Shown: positions 26,010 through 35,079, counted from the first letter of the stretch. The stretch: DNA of 64,000 nt from Caulobacter sp. UNC358MFTsu5.1 (GCF_000712075.1 NZ_JONW01000011.1:124001-188000); one strand, 5' to 3'. The notes: a model not told the origin generated them from the sequence alone. Made by a program: numbers and translations.

Positions 26010-28577
26010 CTATGCCATCGCCTCGGCGATCAGGTCTTCCTCGGCCTCGGCCAGCACCATTTCGCCGGCCGCGTCGCCTGGCGCGCGTTCGCGGCCGATC
26101 TCCAGCATGATCGGCACGGCGAAGGGCGAAACGTGGTCCAGGGGCGCATGGCGGATGCGGCCGCCGCCGATCCGCGCCAGCATGTCGCCCAGCCGCGCCA
26201 CGTCCAGCGAACCGGTCGCCGCATCGGCCCGGGCGCAGCGCAGCAACAGGTGGTCGGGCTGGTGGCGGCGCAGCACGTCGTAGATCAGGTCGGTGGAGAA
26301 GGTCACCTGGCGGCCCGACTTCTCCATGCCCGGATGGCGGCGCTCGATCAGGCCCGAGATGAGGGCGCAGGCCTTGAACGCCCGCTTCATCAGGAAGCTC
26401 TCGTCCAGCCAGGATTCCAGGTCGTCGCCCAGCATGTCCTGGGCGAACAGTTCGTCGAGGTCCAGCTGGTCCATCGGCTTCAGCGACCAGATGGCCACCG
26501 CGTAGTCGTTGGCCACGAAGCCCAGCGGCCCGACGCCCAGCCGGTCCAGCCGGCGGGTCAGCAGCATGGCCAGGGTGGTGTGGGCCAGGCGTCCCTCGAA
26601 CGGATAGCACACCAGGTGGAAGCGCTTGCCGTGCGGGAAGGTCTCCAGCAGCATCTCGTCCTGGTCGGGGATGATCGAGCGGACCTTCTGGTAGTTCAGC
26701 CACTCCTGAACGTCGGGGGGCAGGGCGGGCCATTCGCGCTCGTCGTGCATCATCGCCCGCACGCGACCGGCCAGATAGGTCGACAGCGGGAACTTCGAGC
26801 CGCCCCAGCTGGGCATCTTCGGGTCCTTGTCCGGGGCGGGCGTGACGAAGGCGTCGGCCCCGACCAGGCTGTTGAAGCGCCAGACCTGGCCGGCGAAGAC
26901 GAAGGTGTCGCCGGGCGTCATGGCCTCGAAGAAGCCTTCCTCGGCCTCGCCGACCTTGCGGCCGCCCATGGGGCGTTTGCCGCCGCCGATGCGGACATTG
27001 ATCATGGCGGGCGAGACGATGGCCCCGACGTTCATCCGATGGGCCAGCACCGCCTGGGCGTTGCGCGCCCGCCAGAGCCCGTCCTGGCCCGGCACGATGC
27101 GACGGAACTTGTCGTAGGTGCGCAGGGCGTAGCCGCCGGTCGAGACGAAGTCGACGACGGTCTCGAAGTCCTCCCACGACAGGTCGGCGTAGGGACCGGC
27201 GGCGCGGACCTCGTCATAGAGCTCGGTCGGGGCGAAGGGCTCGGAGCAGGCGCAGCCCATGATGTGCTGGGCCAGGACATCCAGCGCACCGATGCGAGCC
27301 GGCTCGCCGTCCAGGTGCCCGCCCAGGATGGCGTCGGCGGCGGCGCGGCACTCCAGGAACTCGAAGCGGTTGGCCGGAGCCAGGATGGCGCGCGAGGGCT
27401 CGTCCAGGCGGTGGTTGGCGCGGCCGATCCGCTGGACCATCCGCGAGGCCCCCTTGGGCGCGGCCAGCTGGATCACCAGGTCCACGTCGCCCCAGTCGAT
27501 GCCCATGTCGAGGGTGGAGGTGCAGACCACGGCCCGGATCTCGCCGCGGGCCATGGCCGCCTCGACCTTGCGCCGCTGCTCGGCCGCCAGGCTGCCGTGG
27601 TGCAGGGCGATGGCCAGGCCGTCGTCGTTCAGTTTCCACAGCTCCTGGAATGCGAACTCGGCCTGAAAGCGCGTGTTGACGAAGACCAGGGCGGTCCTGG
27701 CGCCTTTGATGATCTCGTAGATCTCGGCCATGGCGTGTTCGGCCGTGTGTCCGGCCCACGGCACGCGGCCGCCCGAGACCAGCACCTCGACGATCGGCTG
27801 GGCGCCGCCCTGGCCCAGGACGAGGTCGACGGAGTGGGAGATCCTCCCCTCTTGGGGGAGGTGGCCCGAAGGGCCGGAGGGGGCCTGCTGGAGATCGGTC
27901 TCGCTACCCCCTCCGTCGCTCCGCGACACCTCCCCCAAAGGGGGAGGATCTGGAAGGTTCACGCCCAGCCACCGCCGCACCAGGTCCGGATCGTCCACCG
28001 TCGCCGACAGTCCCACCCGCCGCATGTTCGGCGCGAAGCGCTGCAGGCGCGCCAGGCCCAGCGACAGAAGGTCGCCGCGCTTGCTGGGCCAGATGGCGTG
28101 GGCCTCGTCGATGATCACGCAGGACAGGTCGGCGAAGTACTCGCGCGCGCCTTCCCAGGCGCAGAACAGGGCCAGTTGCTCGGGCGTGGTCAGCAGGATG
28201 TCCGGCGGGCGCAGGCGCTGGCGCTGCTTGCGGGCCTCGCCCGTGTCGCCGGTGCGGCTCTCGGCCACGATGTTCAGGCCCATCTCGCGGATCGGCGTGG
28301 CCAGGTTGCGCTCGATGTCGACCGCCAGGGCCTTGAGCGGGGAAATATAGAGGGTATGGACGCCGGCCGGCGTGTTGCGCGGCGCGCGTTCGGAGAGCTC
28401 GATCAGGCTGGGCAGGAAGCCGGCCAGGGTCTTGCCGCCGCCGGTCGGGGCGATCAGCAGGGCGTCGCGGCCCTGCCGGCCCTTCTCGACCATGGCCAGC
28501 TGATGCGGCCTGGGCGCCCAGCCGCGCGCGGCGAACCACTGTTCAAAGCGGGGAGGAAGGGCGGTCGCCGCGAGCAT
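26010..28577 (-). CDS. Ligase-associated DEXH-box helicase (Lhr-type) with palindromic-repeat insertion
   Basis: 855 residues. Superfamily 2 helicase: APTGGGKT (about 42-50), IIDEAHAIW (155-163), SAT (191-193), later motifs VVCTSTLDMGIDWGDVDLVIQLAAPKG and QRIGRANHR (motif VI), then the Lhr-core winged-helix and C-terminal domains (about 480-855). Acts with PdeM in DNA repair. Residues about 209-248 (PDPPPLGEVSRSDGGGS ... PQEGRISHS) have no place in the family; they are encoded by a 113-base palindromic element at 27839-27951. Frame is preserved, so the protein is probably functional. ATG at 28577 is close to the divergent Sel1 gene. Confidence 0.92.
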   Translation of the reverse strand: MLAATALPPRFEQWFAARGWAPRPHQLAMVEKGRQGRDALLIAPTGGGKTLAGFLPSLIELSERAPRNTPAGVHTLYISPLKALAVDIERNLATPIREMGLNIVAESRTGDTGEARKQRQRLRPPDILLTTPEQLALFCAWEGAREYFADLSCVIIDEAHAIWPSKRGDLLSLGLARLQRFAPNMRRVGLSATVDDPDLVRRWLGVNLPDPPPLGEVSRSDGGGSETDLQQAPSGPSGHLPQEGRISHSVDLVLGQGGAQPIVEVLVSGGRVPWAGHTAEHAMAEIYEIIKGARTALVFVNTRFQAEFAFQELWKLNDDGLAIALHHGSLAAEQRRKVEAAMARGEIRAVVCTSTLDMGIDWGDVDLVIQLAAPKGASRMVQRIGRANHRLDEPSRAILAPANRFEFLECRAAADAILGGHLDGEPARIGALDVLAQHIMGCACSEPFAPTELYDEVRAAGPYADLSWEDFETVVDFVSTGGYALRTYDKFRRIVPGQDGLWRARNAQAVLAHRMNVGAIVSPAMINVRIGGGKRPMGGRKVGEAEEGFFEAMTPGDTFVFAGQVWRFNSLVGADAFVTPAPDKDPKMPSWGGSKFPLSTYLAGRVRAMMHDEREWPALPPDVQEWLNYQKVRSIIPDQDEMLLETFPHGKRFHLVCYPFEGRLAHTTLAMLLTRRLDRLGVGPLGFVANDYAVAIWSLKPMDQLDLDELFAQDMLGDDLESWLDESFLMKRAFKACALISGLIERRHPGMEKSGRQVTFSTDLIYDVLRRHQPDHLLLRCARADAATGSLDVARLGDMLARIGGGRIRHAPLDHVSPFAVPIMLEIGRERAPGDAAGEMVLAEAEEDLIAEAMA
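27839..27951. repeat. Palindromic repeat element inserted in-frame in the helicase gene
   Basis: The ends at 27839-27863 and 27927-27951 are inverted copies of 25 bases with 2 mismatches (each arm itself folds, for example ACCTCCCCC-AAA-GGGGGAGG). Inside are two further small stems, GGCCCGAAGGGCC (27864-27876) and GTCGCTCCGCGAC (27915-27927). The result is a nested cruciform like the small intergenic palindromic repeats common in Caulobacterales. Here it is inside a gene and translated, comparable in behaviour to Rickettsia palindromic elements. Composition and low-complexity translation contrast with the flanking domain. Confidence 0.85.
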
Positions 28578-28699
28578 TGCCCACGCCTATAGCATGTTCC
28601 CGTTCCGTTTCCATGCGGCTACCTGCCGCTTTCCGGTGTTTTGACAACGGTGGTACGCGAGACTACCCGAAGGACGGGATCGTTAGGGGCGTGACGCAG

Positions 28700-29677
28700 A
28701 TGGCATCGATGGCTCGCAACAGCTTTGCAGGCTTGGCCTTGGCGACGATCCTCGCGATCGGCGCGCCGGCCCTTTCGGCCCCGCTTCCGGCGGCGTCCGC
28801 CGCGGCCGCCGAGCCGAGCCGGGCCGAGCTCCTCCGCCGCGCCCAGGCCGGGGACGTCGCCGCCTACGACCTGCTGGCCAGCAGCTATCTGGACGCCGAC
28901 GGCGACCAGCGCGACGTCAACGCCGCCGTGCGCTGGTTGGAGAAGGGGGTCAAGGCCGGCGACACCGACTGCATGATCGCCCTGGGCAACCTCTATTTCG
29001 AAGGCGGCGACCTGGACCAGGACGAGGCCAAGGCCCTGTCGCTGTACAAGGCCGCCGCGGCCGAGGGCGACGCCCTGGGCGCCTACAACGCCGGCCTGGT
29101 CTACGAGACCAGCGTCGATGACCTGACCCAGGCCCTGGGCTGGTACTGGCGCGCGGCCATGGGCGGCGACGAGGGCGGGATGTACAAGCTGGCCCTGGCC
29201 TACCAGCTGGGACAGGGCGTGCCCACGGACGAGACCCAGGCCGTGACCTGGATGCGCAAGGCCGCCGCCGCCGGTTCGGTCGACGCGATCAACGACCTGG
29301 GCTCCTACTACCTGCAGGGCTACGGCGTGCCGGTCGACGAGGTCCAGGCCCTGAAGCTGTACGTGGACGCCGCCCAACGCGGTTCGGCGGTGGCCCTGGC
29401 CAACGTCGCCGCCGCCTATCACAACGGCGAGGGCGTCCCGGTCGATTTCGAGAAGGCGCTCAGCCTCTACGCCCAGTCGGCCAAGGCCGGCAACCTGACG
29501 GCCTATTACGATCTGGGCCAGATGTACGAGGACGGCGAAGGCGTGAAGGCCAGCCGCGCCAAGGCGGTGCAGCTGTACCGCCTGGCCGCCGAGAGTGAGG
29601 ACGACGAGGTCGCCGAGATGGCCGAGGACGCCGTCGAGCGTCTCGAAGGCGGGTCCTCGGAAACCCCGATCGCCTGA
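28700..29677 (+). CDS. Exported Sel1-repeat protein
   Basis: 325 residues. Signal peptide MASMARNSFAGLALATILAIGAPALSA, cleavage likely after ALSA. The mature part is a chain of seven or so Sel1-like repeats of about 36 residues (for example DCMIALGNLYFEGGDLDQDEAKALSLYKAAAAEG, GGMYKLALAYQLGQGVPTDETQAVTWMRKAAAAG, VALANVAAAYHNGEGVPVDFEKALSLYAQSAKAG). Such proteins act as protein-protein scaffolds, often at the envelope. ATG at 28700 chosen with GTTAGGGGC upstream; the frame is open to 28577. A candidate promoter TTGACA (28643-28648) lies between it and the divergent helicase gene. Confidence 0.85.
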   Translation: MASMARNSFAGLALATILAIGAPALSAPLPAASAAAAEPSRAELLRRAQAGDVAAYDLLASSYLDADGDQRDVNAAVRWLEKGVKAGDTDCMIALGNLYFEGGDLDQDEAKALSLYKAAAAEGDALGAYNAGLVYETSVDDLTQALGWYWRAAMGGDEGGMYKLALAYQLGQGVPTDETQAVTWMRKAAAAGSVDAINDLGSYYLQGYGVPVDEVQALKLYVDAAQRGSAVALANVAAAYHNGEGVPVDFEKALSLYAQSAKAGNLTAYYDLGQMYEDGEGVKASRAKAVQLYRLAAESEDDEVAEMAEDAVERLEGGSSETPIA

Positions 29678-29687
29678 CCGACCCCGA

Positions 29688-30461
29688 CTAGGGCAGCAGG
29701 CTGTAGACCGCCGTCACCCGCGCCGTGCGCGTGATAGGCGGCGGAGCCATCGTCAGGGGCGCGGCCAGCTTGGACGCCGTGACGACGATCTCGGCGCGCG
29801 CCGGCGGCGGCGGAGGCGGCGGCGGGGGAGCCCCGAAGGCGCCGATATTGACCGCCTGGGAATCCTGGATCCGGACGAGCGGGCCCAGCTTGCCGCCCGA
29901 ACTCTCGGCGATCAGTTGAGCCTGACGCTTGGCGTCGGCGATGGCCGAACGCATCGCCTTGTCCTCCAGCGGCTGGTCGTCGATCAGTCCGCCATTGCTG
30001 ACGTTGATGTCGGAGCCGCCCAACTGGGCCGCCAGGGAGGCGACGTCGCCGACCTGTTTGGCCGGGGTCACCTTCACCTGGAAACCGACCGTGGCCACGC
30101 TGCCGATCACCGCGCACTCGCCGGTGCTGAGACTGGGCGCGCCGTAGCTGGTGGCGTTGCAGGCCTTGGGGCGGACTTCACGGATCGACAGCGTGCTGCT
30201 GCGCACGTCCAGCGTCGGCTTGCTGGCCAGGGCCGCCAGGCTGGCCTCCAGCTTGCCCCGGGTGGTCGACAGGGCCGAGACCGCGTCCGGTGAGCTGGGG
30301 CCTTCGCCGCGCAGGTTGAACGACAGCCAGGCGTAGTCGGCCGGCGCCTCGGCGCGGCCGTTGCCAATCACCGTGACGGTCGGGCCGGTCGGCTCCGGGG
30401 TCTGGGCGAGGACGGCCGAGGCGGGGACGCAGGCCAAGGCGGCGACAAGCAGAAGACGCAT
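29688..30461 (-). CDS. SIMPL (DUF541) domain periplasmic protein
   Basis: 257 residues. Signal peptide MRLLLVAALACVPASAVLA, cleavage before QTPEPT. The DUF541/SIMPL pattern follows: VTVIGNGRAEAPADYAWLSFNLRGEG (about 27-52), STTRGKLEASLAAL, GFQVKVTPAKQVGDVASLAAQLG (about 130-152), AIADAKRQAQLIAESSGGKLGPLVRIQDSQ (about 180-210). A run of nine Pro separates this from a C-terminal strand pair. ATG at 30461 with GGAG 8 bases before. The molecular role of this family is not settled. Convergent with the Sel1 gene. Confidence 0.88.
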   Translation of the reverse strand: MRLLLVAALACVPASAVLAQTPEPTGPTVTVIGNGRAEAPADYAWLSFNLRGEGPSSPDAVSALSTTRGKLEASLAALASKPTLDVRSSTLSIREVRPKACNATSYGAPSLSTGECAVIGSVATVGFQVKVTPAKQVGDVASLAAQLGGSDINVSNGGLIDDQPLEDKAMRSAIADAKRQAQLIAESSGGKLGPLVRIQDSQAVNIGAFGAPPPPPPPPPARAEIVVTASKLAAPLTMAPPPITRTARVTAVYSLLP

Positions 30462-30565
30462 GCGAAAGCTCCATTTGAGGTTGTGACCATGGCAGAGCCT
30501 GATCTCTTCGCCAAGCTGTGGATTGTTCCCGTTCCGTTTCTGTCGCCGATCCGCTAAAAGGGCGC

Positions 30566-33382
30566 GTGACCGCACAGATTCCCGCCCTCGATCTCGCCCC
30601 CGCCCTGGTGGTGCTGCCCGGCCCGCGCGCCGGCGTGGCCGACGGCTCGGGCGAGGGGCGGGTGCTGCGCACGCCCGACGCCCGCGACCTGTTCGAATAC
30701 GGCCCGGTGCTGGTGGCCCACGCCTCAATGACCGCCAAGCGGCTGAACCTGCAGGCTCCGGCCCGCGGGCGAGGGGTGTTCGATGCGCTGGAGCTGTACG
30801 CCTTCACCCGCCCGGCCACCTTCTGCGCGCCCTCGGCCGTGGGCCTGGCCACCGCCCTGGGCCTGCCCGAGCCCAAGGGCGCGGCCGCTCAGGCCCAGAC
30901 CCTGCGCGACGCCGCCTCGGCCCTGCTGCACGAACTGGGTCTGACGCCCCGGCCGTCGCGCGAGGAGGCCCTGGCGGTGGCCGAGACCCTGGCCCGGGCC
31001 GGCTGGTCGTGGGGACCGGCGGTGGTCGGCGCGCTGCGCTCGGCCCCGGTGGGCAACCAGTTCCGCAGCTCCGGCCTCGACGTCTGGGCCCGCGCCGTCG
31101 AGTGGGAAGACCAGGCGCCGGCTGGCGAGCCGGGCAGCCGTCCCGTCGATCCCGAACGCGCCAGCGAGCGCCTGCGCGAGCTGCTGCACCGCTCGGGCCT
31201 GGACGAGGTGCGCGAGGCCCAGGACACCTTCGCCCGCGAGGCCGCCTACGCCTTCGCCCCCCGCGACCGCGAGGGCGAGCCGCAAATGATGCTGGCCGAG
31301 GCCGGCACCGGGGTCGGCAAGACCCTGGGCTATCTGGCCCCCGCCTCGGTGTGGGCCGAGATGAACGGCCCGTCGGTGTGGGTCAGCACCTACACCCGCG
31401 CCCTGCAGCGCCAGATCGAGCGCGAGAGCCAGTCCATCTATCCCGATCCGCTGGTCCGGGCCCGCAAGGCGGTGGTCCGCAAGGGGCGCGAGAACTACAT
31501 CTGCCTGCTGAACTTCCAGGAACAGGTCAATACCGCCCAGCTGGGCAATGGCGACCTGATCGGCCTGGCGCTGGCGGCCCGCTGGGCCCGCGCCAGCCGC
31601 GACGGCGACATGACGGGCGGCGACTTCCCGGCCTGGCTGCCGACCCTGTTCGCCATCGCCCCCTCGGCCCAGGCGGGGCCCGCCAACCTGGTCGACCGGC
31701 GCGGCGAGTGCATCCACGCCGGCTGCCAGCACTATCGCGTCTGCTTCATCGAGAAGGCCGTGCGGGCCTCCAAGCGGGCCGACATCGTCATCGCCAACCA
31801 CGCCCTGGTGCTGAGCCAGGCGGCCTTCGACGGCGCCCGGGCGGCGCGGGGCCTGAAGGGCGACAACGAGACCACGTCGCTGAAGCGCATCGTCTTCGAC
31901 GAGGGCCACCACCTGTTCGACGCCGCCGACAGCGCCTTCTCGGCCGCCCTGTCCGGGGCCGAGGCCGCCGAGCTGCGGCGCTGGCTGCGCGGGCCGGAAG
32001 GACGCGGGCGGCGGGGCAGGGGGCTGGAGGCCCGGCTGCTGGACATCATCGGCGAGCGCGAGGGTGCGCGCGGCGCCCTGAACGCCGCCCTGCAGGCCGC
32101 CGCCGCCCTGCCGGGCGAGGGCTGGTCGGGCCGCATCGCCCCGCCCGACGGCCAGGTCAATCCGATCGGGCCCATCGAAACCTACCTGGTCTCGGTGATT
32201 GAACAGCTGCGGGCGCGGGTCACCGACCGTCCCGGCGCGGCCGAGCAGGGGCTGCAATGCGCTGCCCGCCCGGCCATCGACCTGGTCCGCGAGCGGGCCG
32301 GCGAGGCGGCCAAGGCCCTGGCGGCCATCGAGGCCCCGCTGCTGGCCCTGGCCCGCCACCTGGAAGACGTGCTGGACGAGGAGGCCGACACCCTGCCGAC
32401 CAGCGAGCGGGCGCGGATCGAGGGCGCGTTGCGCGGCCTGGACCGCCGGGCCCGCATGACCCTGCCGGCCTGGCGCTCGATCCTGAAAGCCATCGACGAG
32501 GACGCCGAGGACGACCCCGAGTTCGTCGACTGGTTCGAGGCGACGTTCCTCTACGGCCGCGTCGTCGACGCCGCCTGCCGCCGCCACTGGGTGGACCCGA
32601 CCGAGCCGCTGCGCGCGGCGGTCCTCAGCCCCGCCCACGGCGTGCTGGTGACCAGCGCCACCCTGACCGACCCGGCCCTGGAGGACCCCTTCGCCCTGGC
32701 CGAGATGCGCACGGGCGCCGCGCGCCTGCCGCAGAGCCCCAAGGTTCTGCGCCTGGCCTCGCCGTTCGACTACGAGAAGAACGCCCGGGCCTTCGTGGTC
32801 ACCGACGTGGGCAAGGACGATCCGCGCCAGGTCTCGGCGGCCATGCGCGAACTGTTCCTGGCGGCCGGCGGCGGCGGGCTGGGCCTGTTCACGGCCATCC
32901 GCCGGCTGAAGGCGGTGCACGAGCGGATCGCCGGGCCGCTGGCCGACCAGGGCCTGGCGCTCTACGCCCAGCACGTCGATCCGCTTGAGGCCGGGGCGCT
33001 GGTCGACATCTTCCGGGCCGAGGAAGACGCGTGCCTGCTGGGCACCGACGCGATCCGCGACGGCATCGACGTGCCGGGGCGCAGCTTGCGCCTGCTGGTC
33101 TTCGACCGCGTGCCCTGGCCGCGTCCGGACGTGCTGCACAAGGCCCGCCGCGCGCGGTTCGGCGGGAAGGGCTATGACGACTCCACCGCACGCGCGCGGA
33201 TCAGCCAGGCCTTCGGCCGCCTGATCCGCCGGGCCGACGACCGCGGGGTGTTCGTGATGCTGGACGCCGCCGCCCCGACGCGGCTGTTCTCCGGCCTGCC
33301 CGAGGGCGTGACCATCGAGCGGGTGAGCCTGGTCGAGGCCATCGAGGCCACCGCCGCATTTTTGTCGGAAGATCGTTCTTAA
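30566..33382 (+). CDS. DinG/XPD-type ATP-dependent DNA helicase
   Basis: About 938 residues from GTG at 30566 (AAAGGG just before). Superfamily 2 iron-sulfur helicase: Walker A AEAGTGVGKTLGY (about 245-257), four Cys suited to a [4Fe-4S] cluster (NYICLLNF about 312, then CIHAGCQHYRVC about 382-393), Walker B variant FDEGHHLFD (about 444-452), and a C-terminal helicase domain (LVTSATLTDPALE, GTDAIRDGIDVPGRSLRLLVFDRVPW, ISQAFGRLIRRADDRGV). The 240-residue N-terminal part before the Walker A is typical of the alphaproteobacterial version. Likely 5'-3' unwinding of branched DNA or R-loops. Confidence 0.9.
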   Translation: MTAQIPALDLAPALVVLPGPRAGVADGSGEGRVLRTPDARDLFEYGPVLVAHASMTAKRLNLQAPARGRGVFDALELYAFTRPATFCAPSAVGLATALGLPEPKGAAAQAQTLRDAASALLHELGLTPRPSREEALAVAETLARAGWSWGPAVVGALRSAPVGNQFRSSGLDVWARAVEWEDQAPAGEPGSRPVDPERASERLRELLHRSGLDEVREAQDTFAREAAYAFAPRDREGEPQMMLAEAGTGVGKTLGYLAPASVWAEMNGPSVWVSTYTRALQRQIERESQSIYPDPLVRARKAVVRKGRENYICLLNFQEQVNTAQLGNGDLIGLALAARWARASRDGDMTGGDFPAWLPTLFAIAPSAQAGPANLVDRRGECIHAGCQHYRVCFIEKAVRASKRADIVIANHALVLSQAAFDGARAARGLKGDNETTSLKRIVFDEGHHLFDAADSAFSAALSGAEAAELRRWLRGPEGRGRRGRGLEARLLDIIGEREGARGALNAALQAAAALPGEGWSGRIAPPDGQVNPIGPIETYLVSVIEQLRARVTDRPGAAEQGLQCAARPAIDLVRERAGEAAKALAAIEAPLLALARHLEDVLDEEADTLPTSERARIEGALRGLDRRARMTLPAWRSILKAIDEDAEDDPEFVDWFEATFLYGRVVDAACRRHWVDPTEPLRAAVLSPAHGVLVTSATLTDPALEDPFALAEMRTGAARLPQSPKVLRLASPFDYEKNARAFVVTDVGKDDPRQVSAAMRELFLAAGGGGLGLFTAIRRLKAVHERIAGPLADQGLALYAQHVDPLEAGALVDIFRAEEDACLLGTDAIRDGIDVPGRSLRLLVFDRVPWPRPDVLHKARRARFGGKGYDDSTARARISQAFGRLIRRADDRGVFVMLDAAAPTRLFSGLPEGVTIERVSLVEAIEATAAFLSEDRS

Positions 33383-33455
33383 TCAGAACCCTGAGGGGTT
33401 TCAGTGAAGCTTGCTCCGCCTATATGCGGGGCGTTCGTCGTCGGGATGTTGCAAA

Positions 33456-33944
33456 GTGGCGTTGGGTAGAGGTTTGGCGGCCTTGTCGGTGGTCGCGGCG
33501 CTGGGTGTCGCGCCGGTCGCGCGGGCCGGCGAATTCGTGCGCGCGGACTGCCGCACGGTGGTCAAGCCGACCGACGCCCTGCGGTTCGACACCGACGAGC
33601 ACCTGCGCTGGTACAAGCGGTTCTGGACCGGGACCTGCGATCACCTGACCTTCTGCTTCCCCGGTTCGCCCAACTGGAACGACATCGTCGGCAAGCTGCT
33701 GGTCAAGGGCGGTCCCGCCGAACAGCCGGCCCTTCTGCCCAAGGCCTGCCGCCTGGGCCAGCTGATCGGTCTGGAATGGGCCAAGGACAAGGACGTCCAG
33801 AAGATCAGCACCAAGGACCTGAAGGTCTTCAACAATATCCTGGAGGCGGCCGGCGACCCGCTGAAGGGCGTCGAGGCCGTCGACGCCAAGGCCCGCGCCC
33901 TGGCTTCCCAGCCCGCCAGGGCGGCGGCGTCGCAAAAGCCCTGA
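33456..33944 (+). CDS. Secreted protein of unknown function
   Basis: 162 residues from GTG at 33456; a TTG at 33411 would add 15 residues that fit a signal peptide poorly. Signal peptide VALGRGLAALSVVAALGVAPVARA, cleavage before GEFVRAD. The mature protein contains Cys at CRTVV, TGTCDHLTFCF and KACRLG, plus WYKRFWTGTCDHLTFCFPGSPNW, suggesting a small disulfide-stabilised periplasmic protein. C-terminal tail is Ala/Lys-rich. No family recognised. Stands alone after the helicase. Confidence 0.7.
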   Translation: MALGRGLAALSVVAALGVAPVARAGEFVRADCRTVVKPTDALRFDTDEHLRWYKRFWTGTCDHLTFCFPGSPNWNDIVGKLLVKGGPAEQPALLPKACRLGQLIGLEWAKDKDVQKISTKDLKVFNNILEAAGDPLKGVEAVDAKARALASQPARAAASQKP

Positions 33945-34036
33945 TAGAGTCGCCTGTCCGACGCATTCGCGTCGAATTCCTGCAACGGAACGCGGCTAAA
34001 CACCCTGGCGTCGGGGGGAAGTGCCAGGAGCGTTGC

Positions 34037-34303
34037 ATGACCAGGTCCCAGATCACCGCCGACGTCGCCGTCGACGACCAAGCCGATCCCGGTCACGCCC
34101 GCTCCGCCCGGGCCCTGGTGCAGGGCGTGCGCTGGCGAAGCGGCCTCTCGCAGGGCGAGTTCGCGCGGGCCTTCTGCATTCCCCTGGACCTCTTGGCGGC
34201 GCTCGAGCTGGGACAATCGCGGCCCGACGAGGCCCTGACGGCCTATCTGCGGGTCATCGACCATGCGCCCGACACGGTGCGCGAGGCCTTGGAGCGCCAC
34301 TAG
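34037..34303 (+). CDS. Small helix-turn-helix (XRE/HigA-type) protein
   Basis: 88 residues. The C-terminal two-thirds holds an XRE-type helix-turn-helix, VRWRSGLSQGEFARAFCIPLDLLAALELGQSRPDEALTAYLRVIDHAPDTV (about 34-83), resembling HigA/NadS antitoxins. ATG with AGGAG 6 bases upstream. No toxin-like partner (RelE/HigB size ORF) is visible on either side, so it is either an orphan antitoxin or a stand-alone regulator. Confidence 0.8.
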   Translation: MTRSQITADVAVDDQADPGHARSARALVQGVRWRSGLSQGEFARAFCIPLDLLAALELGQSRPDEALTAYLRVIDHAPDTVREALERH

Positions 34304-34375
34304 GACGCCGGGCCAAGATTTGTCGTCCGGTCCCGCGTCTGGCATGGAGGGGGCGAGTAAGGAGCCTTTCGCCTC

Positions 34376-34933
34376 GTGACCGACGCCCGCACCCAGAAGC
34401 AGCGCATGCTGGCCGGCGACCTCTACAGCCCCGTCGATCCGGAGATCATGGCCGACCACGAGGCGGCTGTGGCCTGGATGGGGCGCTACAACGCCCTGGA
34501 CCTGCCGCCGTCGGAACGCCACGCCCTGCTGCGGGAACTGTTCGCCGAGGTCGGCGACCGGGTCAGCATCCGGCCGCCGTTCCACTGCGACTACGGCTAC
34601 AACATCTCGGTCGGCGAGGGCGTGTTCCTCAACTTCAACTGCGTGATCCTGGACGTCACCAAGGTGACCATCGGGGCGGCGACGACGATCGGGCCGCACG
34701 TGCAGATCTACACCGCCGAACACCCGCGCGACCCGGTCGAGCGCCGCACCGGTATCGAGTATTCCCGGCCGGTGGTGATCGGCGAGAACGTCTGGATCGG
34801 CGGCGGCTCGATCATCCTGCCGGGCGTGACGGTCGGCGACGACGCCATCATCGGGGCCGGCAGCGTGGTCACCCGCGACGTGCCCAAGGGCGCGACCGTC
34901 GTGGGCAACCCCGCGCGGGTGCGGGGCAAGTAG
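34376..34933 (+). CDS. Sugar O-acetyltransferase (Maa/LacA/NodL type)
   Basis: 185 residues from GTG with AAGGAG upstream. N-terminal Mac domain (TQKQRMLAGDLYSPVDPEI, about 5-25; YNALDLPPSERHALLRELF), followed by left-handed beta-helix hexapeptide repeats (VSIRPPFHCDYGYNISVGEGVFLNFNCVILD, TIGAATTIGPHVQIYTAEHPRDP with the catalytic His, VVIGENVWIGGGSIILPGVTVGDDAIIGAGSVVTRDVPKG). Transfers acetyl from acetyl-CoA to a sugar hydroxyl in the cytoplasm. Exact acceptor unknown. Confidence 0.93.
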   Translation: MTDARTQKQRMLAGDLYSPVDPEIMADHEAAVAWMGRYNALDLPPSERHALLRELFAEVGDRVSIRPPFHCDYGYNISVGEGVFLNFNCVILDVTKVTIGAATTIGPHVQIYTAEHPRDPVERRTGIEYSRPVVIGENVWIGGGSIILPGVTVGDDAIIGAGSVVTRDVPKGATVVGNPARVRGK

Positions 34934-34944
34934 CTTTCCTCACT

Positions 34945-35056
34945 GTTGTCATCCCGGAAAGCGCGCAGCGCTTGTCCGGGACCCAGGTGAACCGCAAAGC
35001 GCTGGCCCAGTCCCCTGGGTCCCGGACAGCCCCTGCGGGGCTTCCGGGATGACAAC
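34945..35056. repeat. Intergenic nested palindromic repeat, copy 1
   Basis: A 112-base element. Outer ends GTTGTCATCCCGGAAAG (34945-34961) and CTTCCGGGATGACAAC (35041-35056) are inverted with one extra base. Inner inverted parts are TGTCCGGGACCCAGG near 34973-34987 and CCTGGGTCCCGGACA near 35014-35028. It lies between the acetyltransferase stop and the AraC-type gene stop, where it may also act as a bidirectional terminator. Shares GTCATCCCGG and CCGGGATGAC with the copy at 45204-45330. Confidence 0.8.
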
Positions 35057-35079
35057 CGTTCAGGGGCGTTGAAGGGGGA

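Noticed and set aside
28643-28657. TGACAACGGTGGTA before the Sel1 gene as another LacI operator
   Set aside because: Only the left half matches TGACAACG; the right half breaks the palindrome, and the gene has no link with sugar catabolism. More likely a -35 element TTGACA.
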